This document shows positions 53,851 to 64,000 of a stretch of 64,000 bases of DNA, one piece after another. Source of the stretch: Chalara sp. BL73 (taxonomy: Eukaryota; Ascomycota; Leotiomycetes; Helotiales). The stretch lies in contig CAKJVC010000006.1 in NCBI GenBank assembly GCA_918026815.1, positions 248,001 to 312,000 of the forward strand, written 5' to 3'. Position numbers and translations under genes: made by a program. How positions within the stretch are numbered: the stretch's first letter is position 1; every line of letters starts with the position of its first letter. The notes beneath the pieces are model-generated. The model saw only the letters and a list, made by a program, of their open reading frames with translations. It had not been told where the DNA came from and searched no databases.

Positions 53851-55647
53851 ATGGCTTTCACTAACGAGAAACAGGGAGTTGATCTCCCAATCTCCAAAGA
53901 GGATGTCTCAATTGGTGGCAGCGGTTACACATCACGAGCCAGGCCAAAACACCAGGTCCTGAAGACCTTCTTGGGAGCAACGGTATGCGTTTTTGCGCCT
54001 TTCATGCTTTATCAAACTTTTAGCCCAGCATCAATCAAATCATGGCCACCGGCTCCACAGCTCAAAGACCAATGTCCCCAAGCTGCGCCACTACTACCCA
54101 ATATCACATCCCCAGCGCTCGACGCCATTATCCCCCTCGTAGATTCCGAGGAGTACCGAAAGATCTCAATCGGCTTCCTTTCCAACGCCGTGAAAATACC
54201 CACCGTAACCCACGACGGTATGGGCATCCCCGGCGAGGACGCGCGCTACGAGGTATTCTACAAGTTCTATGAGTACCTCCAGCAAACATTCCCGCTCGTG
54301 CACTCCAAACTGTCAATCGAAAAGATCTTCACCCACGGCCTGCTCTATACCTGGGAAGGCAGCAACCAGTCCCTGAAGCCCACGTTGTTGATGGCACACC
54401 AAGACGTGGTTCCCGTGCCAGAACAAACGATCCCCACATGGACGCACCCGCCTTTCGATGGCTTCTACGATGGGAAGTATATCTGGGGCCGCGGGGCCTC
54501 CGACTGTAAGAACCAGTTGATCGGGATCCTGGAGGCGGTCGAGCTGCTGCTGAAGGTGGATTTCAAGCCCACGAGGACACTGATCCTGTCGTTTGGCTTC
54601 GACGAGGAGTCCGGCGGCGTGAATAGCGCGGGGCACCTAGCCAGGGCGGTAGAGGCGCGGTATGGACAGGATAGCATCGCTGTGATTGTGGACGAGGGGA
54701 TGAAGGCACAGAAACTTTGGGGCGCCACGGTGGTGCAGCCTGGGGTGGCCGAGAAGGGGAGTATTAATATTAACATCAAGATCCGGATGCCCGGCGGACA
54801 CTCCTCTGTCCCGCCGCCACACACCAGTATCGGCGTTTTGAGCGAGTTGATCCAGCTAGTGGAGCGGGATACGTATCAGAGCTGGCTGGATGTGAAGAAC
54901 CCGTATTACGGAACCATCCAATGCGGCGCCGCGCATGCGCCGGAGTTCCCGGATAATCTGCGGAAGATCCTAAAGAAGGAGAAGCCTCGAACAGCGCTCG
55001 ACACCGACGTTCCATCTTGTATGCGGAAACAAGATGCGTTAGCCGAAGAGGCCGCGAAGGAGAGCTTGTTCCATAAATATCTCATGACGACGTCCATCGC
55101 GGTCGACGTTTCGTACGGCGGCGAGAAAAGTAACGCCTTGCCGGAAGAGGCGACTGCGATCGTCAACCACCGCGTCAACATCGGCGAGACGGTGCAAGGG
55201 GTCCGCGACAAGGTCGCGCGGCTCGCTGGCTCCGTCGCAAAAAACCACAACCTGACCGTACACGCGTTCGACAACGTCACGGCGTCCTCATCCATCATCC
55301 TCTCCGCGCCATTCGGGCTAGATCCCGCACCCGTGACGCCGACATCTTTGGAGACTGGGGCCTGGAGGATTTTGAGCGGCACGACGAAGGCGCAGTATGG
55401 GACCGATGTGATCTTGAGCCCCGGGCTGATGACGGGCAACACGGATACGCGGAATTATTGGGGGTTGAGCCGGGATATCTTTCGGTATGGGCCTGGGTTT
55501 GATCGGGAGGAGCTGGAGAATGGGGATGCAGGGGGAACGCTGGGGAGGATCCATACGGTTGATGAGCGGGTGAGCGTGGTGGAGCATTTGGAGGGGGTGA
55601 AGTGGTTTGTGGGTTTTGTGCGGAATATGGATGAGGCGAATGTGTGA
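53851..55647 (+). CDS. CPS1: M20 metallopeptidase, vacuolar carboxypeptidase S
   Basis: Zinc carboxypeptidase that releases C-terminal amino acids from small peptides in the vacuole. Single exon, 598 residues, close to yeast Cps1 (576). A cytosolic N-terminus of about 37 residues is followed by one TM (TFLGATVCVFAPFMLY), as in the yeast enzyme sorted by the MVB route. M20 di-zinc ligands and catalytic residues are visible: LLMAHQDVVPV (His), GRGASDCKNQLIG (Asp), FGFDEESGGVNS (catalytic and ligand Glu), AVIVDEGM (Asp) and the late His in GRIHTVDERVSV. The dimerisation domain begins near INIKIRMPGGHSSVPPP. Lys residues in the N-terminal tail (TNEKQ, ISKED) could serve ubiquitin sorting; that is inference. 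The gene is GC-rich compared with its flanks. Confidence 0.95.
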   Translation: MAFTNEKQGVDLPISKEDVSIGGSGYTSRARPKHQVLKTFLGATVCVFAPFMLYQTFSPASIKSWPPAPQLKDQCPQAAPLLPNITSPALDAIIPLVDSEEYRKISIGFLSNAVKIPTVTHDGMGIPGEDARYEVFYKFYEYLQQTFPLVHSKLSIEKIFTHGLLYTWEGSNQSLKPTLLMAHQDVVPVPEQTIPTWTHPPFDGFYDGKYIWGRGASDCKNQLIGILEAVELLLKVDFKPTRTLILSFGFDEESGGVNSAGHLARAVEARYGQDSIAVIVDEGMKAQKLWGATVVQPGVAEKGSININIKIRMPGGHSSVPPPHTSIGVLSELIQLVERDTYQSWLDVKNPYYGTIQCGAAHAPEFPDNLRKILKKEKPRTALDTDVPSCMRKQDALAEEAAKESLFHKYLMTTSIAVDVSYGGEKSNALPEEATAIVNHRVNIGETVQGVRDKVARLAGSVAKNHNLTVHAFDNVTASSSIILSAPFGLDPAPVTPTSLETGAWRILSGTTKAQYGTDVILSPGLMTGNTDTRNYWGLSRDIFRYGPGFDREELENGDAGGTLGRIHTVDERVSVVEHLEGVKWFVGFVRNMDEANV

Positions 55648-55838
55648 TGTGTTGACAAGAGAAGTCCGGAGAGAGATTCAAGGAGGAAAGAAGGATTTAG
55701 ATGGGGCGATATGGCTGAAAAGAAACGAAGCATGGGGGTTGTATAAAATTACAGCATTTTTAGGTCCTGAACCATCTCGCTAGCTAAGAATACACTGCAT
55801 ATTCAGTACCAAACAACAACCTCATCCACCCTTCAAAT

Positions 55839-56177
55839 TTATCTCCAGCAGAACGCACCACCATAAGGCTCCGTCCCCACACCCAAGCTTGCACAAGCCT
55901 TGACGAATTTCCCGCTATCGATCTGGCCGCTACCGCTGGAGCACTGGTGGTTTTTATCTCCCCGATATCTGGCATCGCTGACGATCCCGCCCAGTATCCC
56001 CCCGAGCAAAGGGATGCTACCGCCGATCTCCTGAGCCTTTTCACCTGCGAGCGCCTTGCAGACCGCTTCCGTGAGGTCGTTGTACTGCCCTCGGGAGTCT
56101 TGGCATTTGCAGTTGTAGCCCGCGAGGACCGTTGTGGAGAAGAGGGCGGTAAGGAAGAGGGTTGTAGGGAGCTGCAT
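55839..56177 (-). CDS. small cysteine-rich secreted protein, 112 aa
   Basis: Single exon. A clean signal peptide (MQLPTTLFLTALFSTTVLAG) leaves a mature chain of about 93 residues with six cysteines (NCKCQD, AVCKAL, HQCSS, KACASL and a C-terminal AFCWR), enough for three disulfides. A glycine-rich hydrophobic stretch, SIPLLGGILGGIVSDARYRG, lies in the middle. The size, even cysteine count and final cysteine near the end are typical of fungal effector candidates or surface proteins. No family is recognised. It is convergent with carboxypeptidase S, 190 bp apart. Confidence 0.82.
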   Translation of the reverse strand: MQLPTTLFLTALFSTTVLAGYNCKCQDSRGQYNDLTEAVCKALAGEKAQEIGGSIPLLGGILGGIVSDARYRGDKNHQCSSGSGQIDSGKFVKACASLGVGTEPYGGAFCWR

Positions 56178-57404
56178 TTTTGGTTTTTTGGTTTATTTGT
56201 GGTAGATGAGAACGATGTATTTAGTTGAGATAGATGCCTTCAGACAAGAAATTGTACTTTAGAGCCATTGAGGAATCGACACTTATATATTAACGACCCA
56301 GAAGATTATCAAGGAACCCGCTGTGGTAAATGGTGATATTAATCTTCTCAGCAAAGGCGTATAACACAATCCTTCCATCCTCTATTTAGGCGAGACAGTT
56401 GCCACTTGAACTGCTCCTATCATAGCTCTTCGCTATGGCACACTAAGCAATATTACCAGAATCATGAGGCTCAGCGGATCCTAGTCAGAACCAAGCTTCT
56501 CTATAGCGTCCCGTTAATCCTCCAGATTAGTCGTACCTTTCTTGGCTGCCGTTCGGTTGTTTCAGAAGTTTAGATAGACTGAGACAATTAGAGGGTTTAT
56601 TCCAAAAAATATGCGAATGTCTGAAGAAACTTTGAGCTTCTCAAACTATTGTCTATCACACTTCCCGTAGTTTTTATAACTTAAAGTTATACCTCTAAAG
56701 ATTAAGCACTTATAAATTTCAAATCAGTAATTTCATTTTGCTGGTGGCTGTTTAGAAATGGTTTTCGAAGTTGGAGCATACTTCACTACCCTTACCCAAA
56801 AATGCCACAAGGCTGAGTCCATACCTGACAAGATACCCGAGCACAGCCTTCCGATAGCCTAAATCAAAGCATTATACCCAGAATAGGGCTGTGATACAGC
56901 ATCAGCTTAGACCTAACTTTTATTTTTGAATCAGAATTTTTTTTGATGAGAAATAGTATCGGAAGATATGATCAATGCGAGTTCATGGCTTCAGTAATAT
57001 AACCTCTTATTTGCAAAGCAAGTTCACAACTGCTAATTTATCCATGTAGAATGGCCGGCTCAACTTTTCCCCGTGTCAAGATCCTGAGCGATTTGGCCAA
57101 CTGAAGCAAAATGGAAAGGGAAATGGAAATGGAAATGTCCATTGGCTACCCTAATGTAAGAACTCGGGCCAAATATCTCTCCGGCCCCTCCCATCGCTTA
57201 GTAAACTTACAAACCAAAACCAACCACGCTTGCACCATGCGACACATTCTACCAATTGAGTGTAGAATAGAAAGCGTTAGTACTAGTAACCATTGTTTCT
57301 GGAATTGCATCATGAATCTGTCTCAGAATGAAATGTATAAGATTGGCGTGTTCCCCGGAAATTGTTGCTCTCATAGGTCAGGACATCCATTAAAGTAAAT
57401 AATC
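56178..57404. other. AT-rich divergent intergenic region
   Basis: 1.2 kb between the divergent cysteine-rich protein and NmrA-like genes; especially AT-rich at 56560-57000. A GGAAAT-type short tandem lies at 57111-57137. The 95-codon frame at 57111-57398 is not supported. Confidence 0.5.
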
Positions 57405-58510
57405 ATGGCATCAAAGAAGATAGTCGTTGTGTTCGGTGCCACTGGCAACCAAGGTGGATCTGTAGTGGAGGCCCTCCTCAAGGATCCTGAATATGAGGTT
57501 AGAGCCATCACTCGAGATACATCCAAACCGGCTGCAGCTGCACTAGCTGAGAAAGGAGCTATCGTGTTGAAGGTAAGTTCAGTCAACGTGCTCGGTCTCC
57601 TGAAAAGAATGTAATATAACATATATCTAACGCAGAGTAGGCGGATCTCGATGACAAGGAATCGCTCCGAGTAGTGCTTAAGGATGCCTATGGCGTTTTC
57701 GCGGTAACAAATTTCATGGACAGCTTTGATGTGGAGCGGGAAATTCAGCAGGGCAAGAATGTTGCGGATATTGCCAAGGTACCGTCGCAGAATATTTCTG
57801 AGCAACACTACGCTAACAACAAAGGAACTGAGCATCCAGCACTTGATCTGGAGTACCTTGCCGCATGTCTCAAAGGGTAAGCAGCCTATCTAGATCTCAG
57901 AGCCTCGAAAATTAGTAGATTTAACCGTAAACTAGTCTCGGGAGGCAAGTACACTAAAGTTGTACATTTTGATAGCAAGGCGATTGTTGAGGAGTACATC
58001 AACTTCCTGGGGATACCGGCGACATTTATCATACTGGGAGCATTCATGGAATCCTTGCCATTCTTTTTAATACCATCAGCCACAGGCCACAAGCTCTTCT
58101 TACCACTCTCAGGCACCACGCAACTTCCTCTGATTTCCGCTAAGAAAGACATTGGAAAGTATGTGCAAGCTATCCTGCATAAGCGCTCCCAAGTTCTTGG
58201 ACAAGACATCATGGTTTCAGAGGCATCATACTCAATGGAAGAGATAGCTCAGATCTTACGGGATGAAGGCGGGGTAGACATTGTTTTTGAAAGCCCCGAG
58301 CCGAGTGTGTATAAGGCGACCTTGGAAGCTGGCTCCGGCCTGCCACAGTGGTTCATCGAAGATATGAATGAGCTTATGAAGTTCGGCGAGGAGTTTGGCT
58401 TGTATCCCACTGATCTAAGCAGTGGACATGCACTCCTGGAGGAGAAGCTGGAGACGTTTAGAGAGTGGGCCCGCGGGGATGGTCCGGCAGCTTTAAGAAA
58501 GCCGAAGTAG
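57405..58510 (+). CDS. NmrA-like NAD(P)-binding protein
   Basis: Four exons (57405-57572, 57641-57778, 57825-57876 and 57936-58510) give 310 residues, the usual NmrA-like length. The Rossmann motif GATGNQGGSVVEALL is at residues 11-25, followed by VRAITRDTSKPAA, where Arg binds the cofactor phosphate. Exon 3 is a 52-nt microexon giving ELSIQHLIWSTLPHVSKV. Its splices restore the family's segment leading into GGKYTKVVHFDSKAIVEEYI. The second half includes FLGIPATFIILGAFMESLPF. NmrA proteins sense NAD(P) redox state; NmrA itself restrains the GATA factor AreA, while many paralogues are isomerase/reductase-like enzymes or unknown. I infer a redox-sensor or reductase role only. Introns 46-68 nt. 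Confidence 0.9.
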
Positions 58511-60122
58511 ATACCACGGGCCATTATCTGATGTATCATTTGAACGATCTTGTTCCATAGCTATATGAGCTTTCCCCAAAGATATATGTGCCTGCATCAC
58601 GTGCTGTAGGCTTAAAACCCATCGACCTGGATATCTTGTTCGGTTCCGACGGTCCGGTATTTGCTGAAATGCGACGCGCAACAAAATAACCATTGGATCC
58701 CATGATTGGATAATTGGAAACGTTATGATTGGGCCAGAAAATAATCCATTTTCTGCTTCAACAGGTTGTCTCCATCTAAGAATTCGGTAGACGACGCGCA
58801 GTGTTATTTCTATAGTCGTTAGATGGACCAATCACGGTAATCATCGTCTCCCAATGTAGCTTCGAAGGTCTGCATAACCACGCATGCATATCATGGGTAG
58901 GCTGGTAGAGGCCAATTTCTCTGAGAGTAGACAATTCAACTCACGGAGCGCAGGCTTTGTGCTTGGGCCGCAGAAAGAGCCTCTGACATTCTCCAAACCT
59001 GATATGTGCTCGTCGATTTTATTTAAACATAGAACTGCCAGTAGAATATTATCATGGATCCGGTGAGCGTTGTAGGATTGTCGGTTTGAAGACGCAAAAG
59101 AGAAAAATTCCTCTCTCCGCATAAACCTACAGATTGGCATACATTTGGTGCTTTGGCGCCTGCAAGACAATATGGAATATCCATGATCTGAATAACTGTG
59201 TTACTATAGCATTGAGATTTGGTAGTACAAGCAACACTACAAAGATTGTAATTGCATGCTTCGGCCAATCTTGCCCGGATAAATACGATGTTACAATGTG
59301 TGAATTTGAAAGGACGGAGAGGACATCATTTGCAAAGCATAGGCGTGCACCAGCAGGGTCAAGTGAAGCGCTGGGTGAACAAGATGGTATAGATGGCACA
59401 GAAAGGTGAACTTCATTTCTGAATCCGCATTAGTTCCTTAGGCACCAAGATTCTCAGCCTTGCTTGCCTGGCAACTCTCAGGCCCCCAATCACGCTAAAA
59501 AATTTAGCGCACTCCGAGGGCTACTTAAGAAAATCCTCCCTCCCAAATTTTCTGCTCTTCATCTTAGTGGTACGTCCTCAAAACCAACCCTATCTTTGGA
59601 GAAACCTGCTAACAACAGCTTAGCATGGGTTTTACGCATATCAGTGGTACGTTCTCTATCATCATCTACTTCTATAGCAATCACTAACGTTTCTTGTAGA
59701 GGATTCGTCCGAGATGTAAGTTTGCGGTCGCAATTTTGGGGAAGCAGGCGAACTAACTGGTGGCAGTGCGTTTTTGCTAGTTGAAAACTATAACCATGAC
59801 CGCTCCAGATGTGCTTCGGCGTGTCTGGGAATCTTTGGAACACACTCTCGAAAGAGAAACTTTTTTTTTCATTACGGATGGTCCTTGTGGAGCGTCGTGA
59901 AGAAGAAACCAGGAAGCATACTTGGTATTAACATTAAAGTAGTCATAGCTGTAAATGTCTGATTAATTGAGCCTTTGAAGAGGAATTCTGTGCTGTGATT
60001 GTCGGGTAAACAAACTGATCTTGGAGGCAAGGGACGCGTCCATCAACGCGACTCTAGGTGATGCGGCCTACTAGGATGAAAGTATCTCTCCCACTTTAAC
60101 GGCGCATCATCACAATACCACA
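58511..60122. other. intergenic, no gene supported
   Basis: 1.6 kb. Frames of 90-112 codons occur on both strands (58493-58831, 58841-59170, 59134-59409, 59464-59784) but overlap each other and show no family features or splice pattern. Confidence 0.45.
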
Positions 60123-61176
60123 ATGGCAAGAACGGCACTCATCACAGGAGCCACAGGTCTTCTAGGCAGACAAGTAGTTAAGGCATTTGAATCTGCGGGC
60201 TGGACAGTTGTTGGCACAGGCTTCACTCGCGCGAAGCCGCCCTCAATCCTGAGGCTTGATCTTGGGTCTCCAGCCGACGTCGCAAAAGCTCTCGACGAGA
60301 TCAAGTAAGCTTCTATTCCTCCATCTGAAATCATTAGCCACTCCTGATGTATTAAAGACCACAGGTAGTGGTACATTGCGCAGCGAACCGCTTCCCAGAC
60401 AAATGCGACAGCGACCCTGAAGGCACTCGCGCACTGAACATCGCGGCCTCAGGGTCTCTCGCTTCCCTGTCCGCCGCCCGCGATATCCTCCTGATTTACA
60501 TCTCCACAGACTATGTCTTTCCTGGTATCCAAGGTCAATCGCCATACGAGGTCTCTTCCACCCCAAGCCCACCGAATCTATACGGTGAGACGAAACATGA
60601 AGGAGAGAAGGCGGTGCTGGCTGCATATACAGCGGCGGGAAAAGAGGGCCACGGCGTGGTGCTGAGGGTGCCAGTGCTGTACGGCGAGGCCGAGCAACCA
60701 AGTGAGAGCGCTGTCAATGTGCTGATGGACGCAGTGTGGAAAAGTCAGGAGGTAGCGGTGAAGATGGATCATTGGGCTCTACGATATCCCACCAACACCG
60801 AAGACGTGGGACGTGTGAGCAAAGGTATGCAGCCCCTCCTTCCCTTTCCCTTTCGCTGTCTCATACTAACCCGTTCCCAGATCTCGCAACTAAATATTTG
60901 GGGACGGAGGATAAGAAGAGTCTACCACAGATCCTACATTTCTCATCAGAGGATAAATATACAAAGTACGAGATCTGCGAGCTGTTCGCCGAGATTATGG
61001 GGTTGCCGCTGGAGAAGATGGAGGCTAATACTGAGGGGAACGATCCGAATGCGAGTGTGCAGAGACCGTATGATTGTCACTTGAGCAGCCAGGCGTTGAG
61101 AGATTTGGGTATCCCTACGAGTACCATTGATTTTGTGGGCTGGTGGAGGAGGGAGGCGAGGGCTTATAGGAAGTAA
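60123..61176 (+). CDS. RmlD-like reductase, MAT2B-type methionine adenosyltransferase subunit
   Basis: Three exons (60123-60304, 60358-60824 and 60881-61176) give 314 residues. The extended-SDR nucleotide motif TGATGLLGRQVVKAFE starts at residue 8. The first splice uses the TATTAAAG acceptor to give EIKPQVVVHCAANRFPDKC; the later CAG would hit a stop. It is followed by IYISTDYVFPG and the active-site YGETKHEGE (YxxxK). LRVPVLYGEAE and RYPTNTEDVGRV are typical of the dTDP-4-dehydrorhamnose reductase/MAT2B group. In eukaryotes this group includes the regulatory beta subunit of methionine adenosyltransferase, which makes S-adenosylmethionine; fungal members are mostly unstudied. A true sugar-nucleotide reductase is the alternative. 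The start has a purine at -3. Confidence 0.88.
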
Positions 61177-61935
61177 GAGCTATAGTCGGGGCGCTATGGA
61201 TTACGAGGCATGATTTATGAAATTTGAAGCAGTAATGCATACTGAAGGAGCCTCTAATTAGCCTCTATAATGGTTGACGATGAGTATTATACTCCCCAAT
61301 GAGCACGGCTGCGTAGACCATCGCAATATGCGGCTGCCAGAGAGTATATAAATTCCTTATGGAACAACTCCTTGCTCAAAAGCACGACTGGTGGTACTAG
61401 AAAGCGCCATATACGAGTACAGACAAAGCATCCGCACATGAAACAGCATGGCCAGCTGGCGGGCTCCTCCTTATGGCGATTTTGCTTGTTCCAGGCCCCA
61501 TCCCATCAAGCGCCAACCTCAGGGGATATCTTTCTATTCGATATATGATATATAAAATGGGATAAAATCAAATTGATCTTACTTAGGTGATATGTCAAGC
61601 CTGAGGAGCAAAGTTCCTGTGCGAGTGCTAAGTACTGGTGACCCCTCGCTTCCGATCCCCGCGTTCCAGCAGGACGCACCCGCCGATCAACAGGCCCTGC
61701 ATCCCTGAAATGACGCTAAGAATGTGTGAGAAATTGCAGGACGATGGGTTGGTCACGATACTCCAGCGTCGTGTCTGTTTATAGAAAATAATTACGAGCG
61801 CCGACCTCTCTCTCCTCCACCGACCCCCCTAGCCTTCCTGCCTACCATTCTGCCAGATCATGGTTCGGAGACTCTCAACACCAATATACCAACGACATCG
61901 AACCGCGAACCAGTATTTATGAAGCAATTGGCAAG
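61177..61935. other. intergenic, no gene seen
   Basis: Upstream region of the RA-PH gene, with a CT-rich stretch at 61806-61850 typical of a fungal promoter or leader. Confidence 0.5.
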
Positions 61936-64000
61936 ATGGAGAAGGACAGGGATACCGTTTCGCCCCCGCAGAAGAAATACATGAGATACAAGTCGGTACA
62001 GAACGCCGGAAATGGAACCTCCTCTCCAGTCGTGAGCCCAGAGAAGAAATCTGATAATGAGCCACCGGTCATAAGGAGTATGTCGAGGTACAGACGGCCA
62101 AAAAGGCATGATCCTGTTCTCAGCCCTCCCTTGCCTTCAGTGCCTCTCCCGCAATCACACCCTCAAATCAGTCCAACGAAGTCTGGTACGAGAAGAGTGA
62201 CGGACCCTGTGTCCAACTCCACTGGCCCGCAGAAGCAACAGCTCCCGATGAGGCATGAAACTGTCGCTGGACATAAAGCACCACCTGCCCGTCGTCGTGA
62301 GACAGAGGAAGAGCGTGTGCAGCGCAAGGCAAAAGAGGCTCGCGCCAAGGAAGAGCAGCACAGACGAGCACAGAAAGAGAAAGAAGCACAAGAACTGCAG
62401 AAAATTGAGTCGGAAGCAGAGACAGCGCGGCGACTTGAGGAAGAAGCAGCAAAGCTACTGGCGGAACAAAAGCGGAAGGACTTGGAGCGGCTGGAGAAAG
62501 AACTCGAGGCTGCGGCTTTGAAGAGGGAACCAAGTCCTCCCAAAGAGAAGCTGGGATTTTTTTCGAGAAAGCGTGGCGCTACGATGACTGCTCCGACACC
62601 TACCCTTTCAGCGTCTGCTCCTGTGACGTCTCCTCCGCTTCCCGGAAATAGAAGTGCTTCTTCATCTTCAGCACCCACAAAAGCTGACGGCAGCCCTGCT
62701 CGGACAATCAACAGCGCCGGAAAGAAAGGGATCGAACAAGGTGGAGGCGGTATTGTGCCTCAGACAGATGCTCCAATTTCCGCCTCGAATGCTGGTGAAC
62801 GGGTAAGTTTCAACAATCTAGGCAGATACATAACCTGCATGCTAACCTCTTTCAGCGAGTACTTATACGCTGTAAGCAATCGTCAATTACCCTTCCCATC
62901 ACACCGGAAACCACACCCATGGACCTCGTATACTCGGCTGCAAATATCATGACTCAGAACATTTCTCCTTCAGCAGCAATACTCCTTGAATCATATACAC
63001 AACTAGGACTTGAACGCCGTATTCGGCGGTATGAACATATTCGAGATATTATGAACTCCTGGGACCGAGATACTCAGAACGCCCTTATCCTTGAAAACTC
63101 GGATTCTCCTAACTTCGACATCGATCTCGAGGCATCCTCTGTTCCGAAAAAGGCCCCCAAAGATGTAACGGTATTTATGTATCACTCACAAAAGCCAGGG
63201 AAGTGGAACAAGCGATATATAACGCTTCTCGAATCTGGTCAAATATTCATGTCTAAAAAGAATGGCATCAAGCCGACAGATAAAGATGCACAAAACTTAT
63301 GTCATTTGTCTGATTTTGATATATACACTCCTACACCCCAACAGATTCGAAAATCTCTAAGGCCACCAAAGAGGCACTGTTTCGCTGTCAAGAGCCAGCA
63401 GAGGACAACTATGTTTCTCAACACCGAAAATTTTGTGCATTTTTTCTGTACAGACATGGAAGAGATAGCGCAGATATGGTATAACGCCGTACAAGGCTGG
63501 CGCAGTTATTATCTTGTAAACAAATTAGGAGAGGGCAAGACGGCCGCGAAGAATAAGACAATTGAGTTGATCAAGAGACCGAGGTCAAAAACTGGACCAT
63601 CACACAGAGTCAAGGTTTCAGTGGATGAAGACCCATATACCATTGGCTCGTTTAAGCCTCTCCTAGATATGAGTCGGTTTGACCACAAACCTGAGGCAAC
63701 TGAGGATTCAGAAGAAGAGAATAGGCCACTACAAGTTCCGTTCCATCTTCGGAATGGCATACCAGCGCAGCCGGTGCTACAGAGTCGGCCACCGCCTGTC
63801 GCTTACAGGCTACCGCCTGAGGCAAACGAGGAAGAGTTCTCATCCTCAGGTCTCCTAGGCCGGACATACTCGCAACGTCAGAAGGCACAAAGGGAGCGTG
63901 AGGAAGCCGAAAAACAAAAAATCCAGCCACCGACCGCTGAGCCATCCGCATTTGTTCCATCAGGCCATCATCGCACACAATCAGTAAAGACCACCCGAAC
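61936..64000 (+). CDS. RA and PH domain adaptor protein, 3' part beyond window
   Basis: Two exons in view (61936-62802 and 62856 onward), 670 codons so far, cut by the window edge without a stop. Residues 1-290 are disordered, with a long charged coiled coil (about 115-200, rich in EERVQRKAKEARAKEEQ-type repeats) and a Ser/Pro tract. The intron has a GCTAACCTC branch. After it comes a Ras-association domain starting RVLIRCKQSSITLPITPETT. A PH domain then runs from DVTVFMYHSQKPGKWNKRYI to MEEIAQIWYNAVQGWRSYYL. The RA-then-PH order resembles the lamellipodin/RIAM/Mig10 (MRL) group, which links small GTPases and membrane lipids to actin. In fungi this architecture is known in uncharacterised cytoskeletal or polarity proteins. 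The C-terminal part seen is again disordered, with a coiled segment. Confidence 0.85.

Noticed and set aside
54128..55733. Several long minus-strand frames opposite carboxypeptidase S
   Set aside because: Shadow frames created by the high GC at third positions of the real gene.
58493..59843. Overlapping 90-112-codon frames on both strands
   Set aside because: They conflict with one another and none has a motif, signal peptide or consistent splice sites.
1..64000. Secondary-metabolite core genes, CRISPR arrays, viral or plasmid genes
   Set aside because: No PKS/NRPS/terpene synthase motifs, no regularly spaced repeats and no replication or capsid genes were found.

Overview
This window reads as nuclear DNA of a filamentous ascomycete (Pezizomycotina). 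The genes carry short introns, mostly about 45-90 nt, with GTAAGT/GTATGT-like donors and CTAAC-type branch points. They are separated by 0.2-2.5 kb of DNA and lie on both strands with no operons. The gene set is fungal: a Zn2Cys6 regulator, an AA11 chitin-active LPMO, a vacuolar carboxypeptidase S, a GH47 mannosidase and an NmrA-like protein. A secreted pectin methylesterase and small secreted cysteine proteins suggest a plant-associated or litter lifestyle. A leotiomycete is my guess; nothing here proves the class. No rRNA, convincing tRNA, CRISPR or virus sequence was seen.

Layout. 0-10.7 kb: a three-exon TFB5 (TFIIH subunit) gene, an OTU-domain cysteine protease, a secreted pectinesterase, a POT/PTR2 peptide transporter and a small secreted protein. 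13-21.3 kb: an AIG2-like gamma-glutamylcyclotransferase, the AA11 LPMO, a frame-broken pseudogene and a YIH1/IMPACT-like protein. 22-33 kb: a large fungal membrane protein, a second decayed gene, a secreted alpha/beta hydrolase, a short-chain dehydrogenase and a convergent Zn2Cys6 transcription factor. 33-40 kb: AT-rich DNA with a possible transposase fragment, an F-box-like protein and a secreted protein of unknown function. 40-50 kb is the housekeeping block: TAF11, GTP cyclohydrolase I, thymidylate kinase, TAF6 and a GH47 mannosidase. A 151-bp Tc1/mariner-type MITE with 33-bp perfect terminal repeats sits between TAF11 and the GTP cyclohydrolase gene. 50-64 kb: an unknown protein, a GrpB/UPF0157 protein, carboxypeptidase S, a small cysteine-rich secreted protein, an NmrA-like protein, a MAT2B-like reductase and an RA-PH adaptor cut off by the right edge.

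How the genes relate. Most are independent. TFB5 (TFIIH), TAF11 and TAF6 (both TFIID) all serve RNA polymerase II initiation, but TFB5 is 39 kb from the others and I see no shared control. The pectinesterase, LPMO, hydrolase and small secreted proteins form a scattered secretome. The hydrolase, dehydrogenase and Zn2Cys6 regulator at 27-33 kb are the only set that looks like a possible small metabolic locus. I found no clear new multi-gene system. The most unusual items are the MITE, a mannosidase gene whose first coding exon is only the ATG, two decayed genes, a GC-AG intron and a 35-nt intron. Exon boundaries were derived by hand from splice signals, frame continuity and family similarity.
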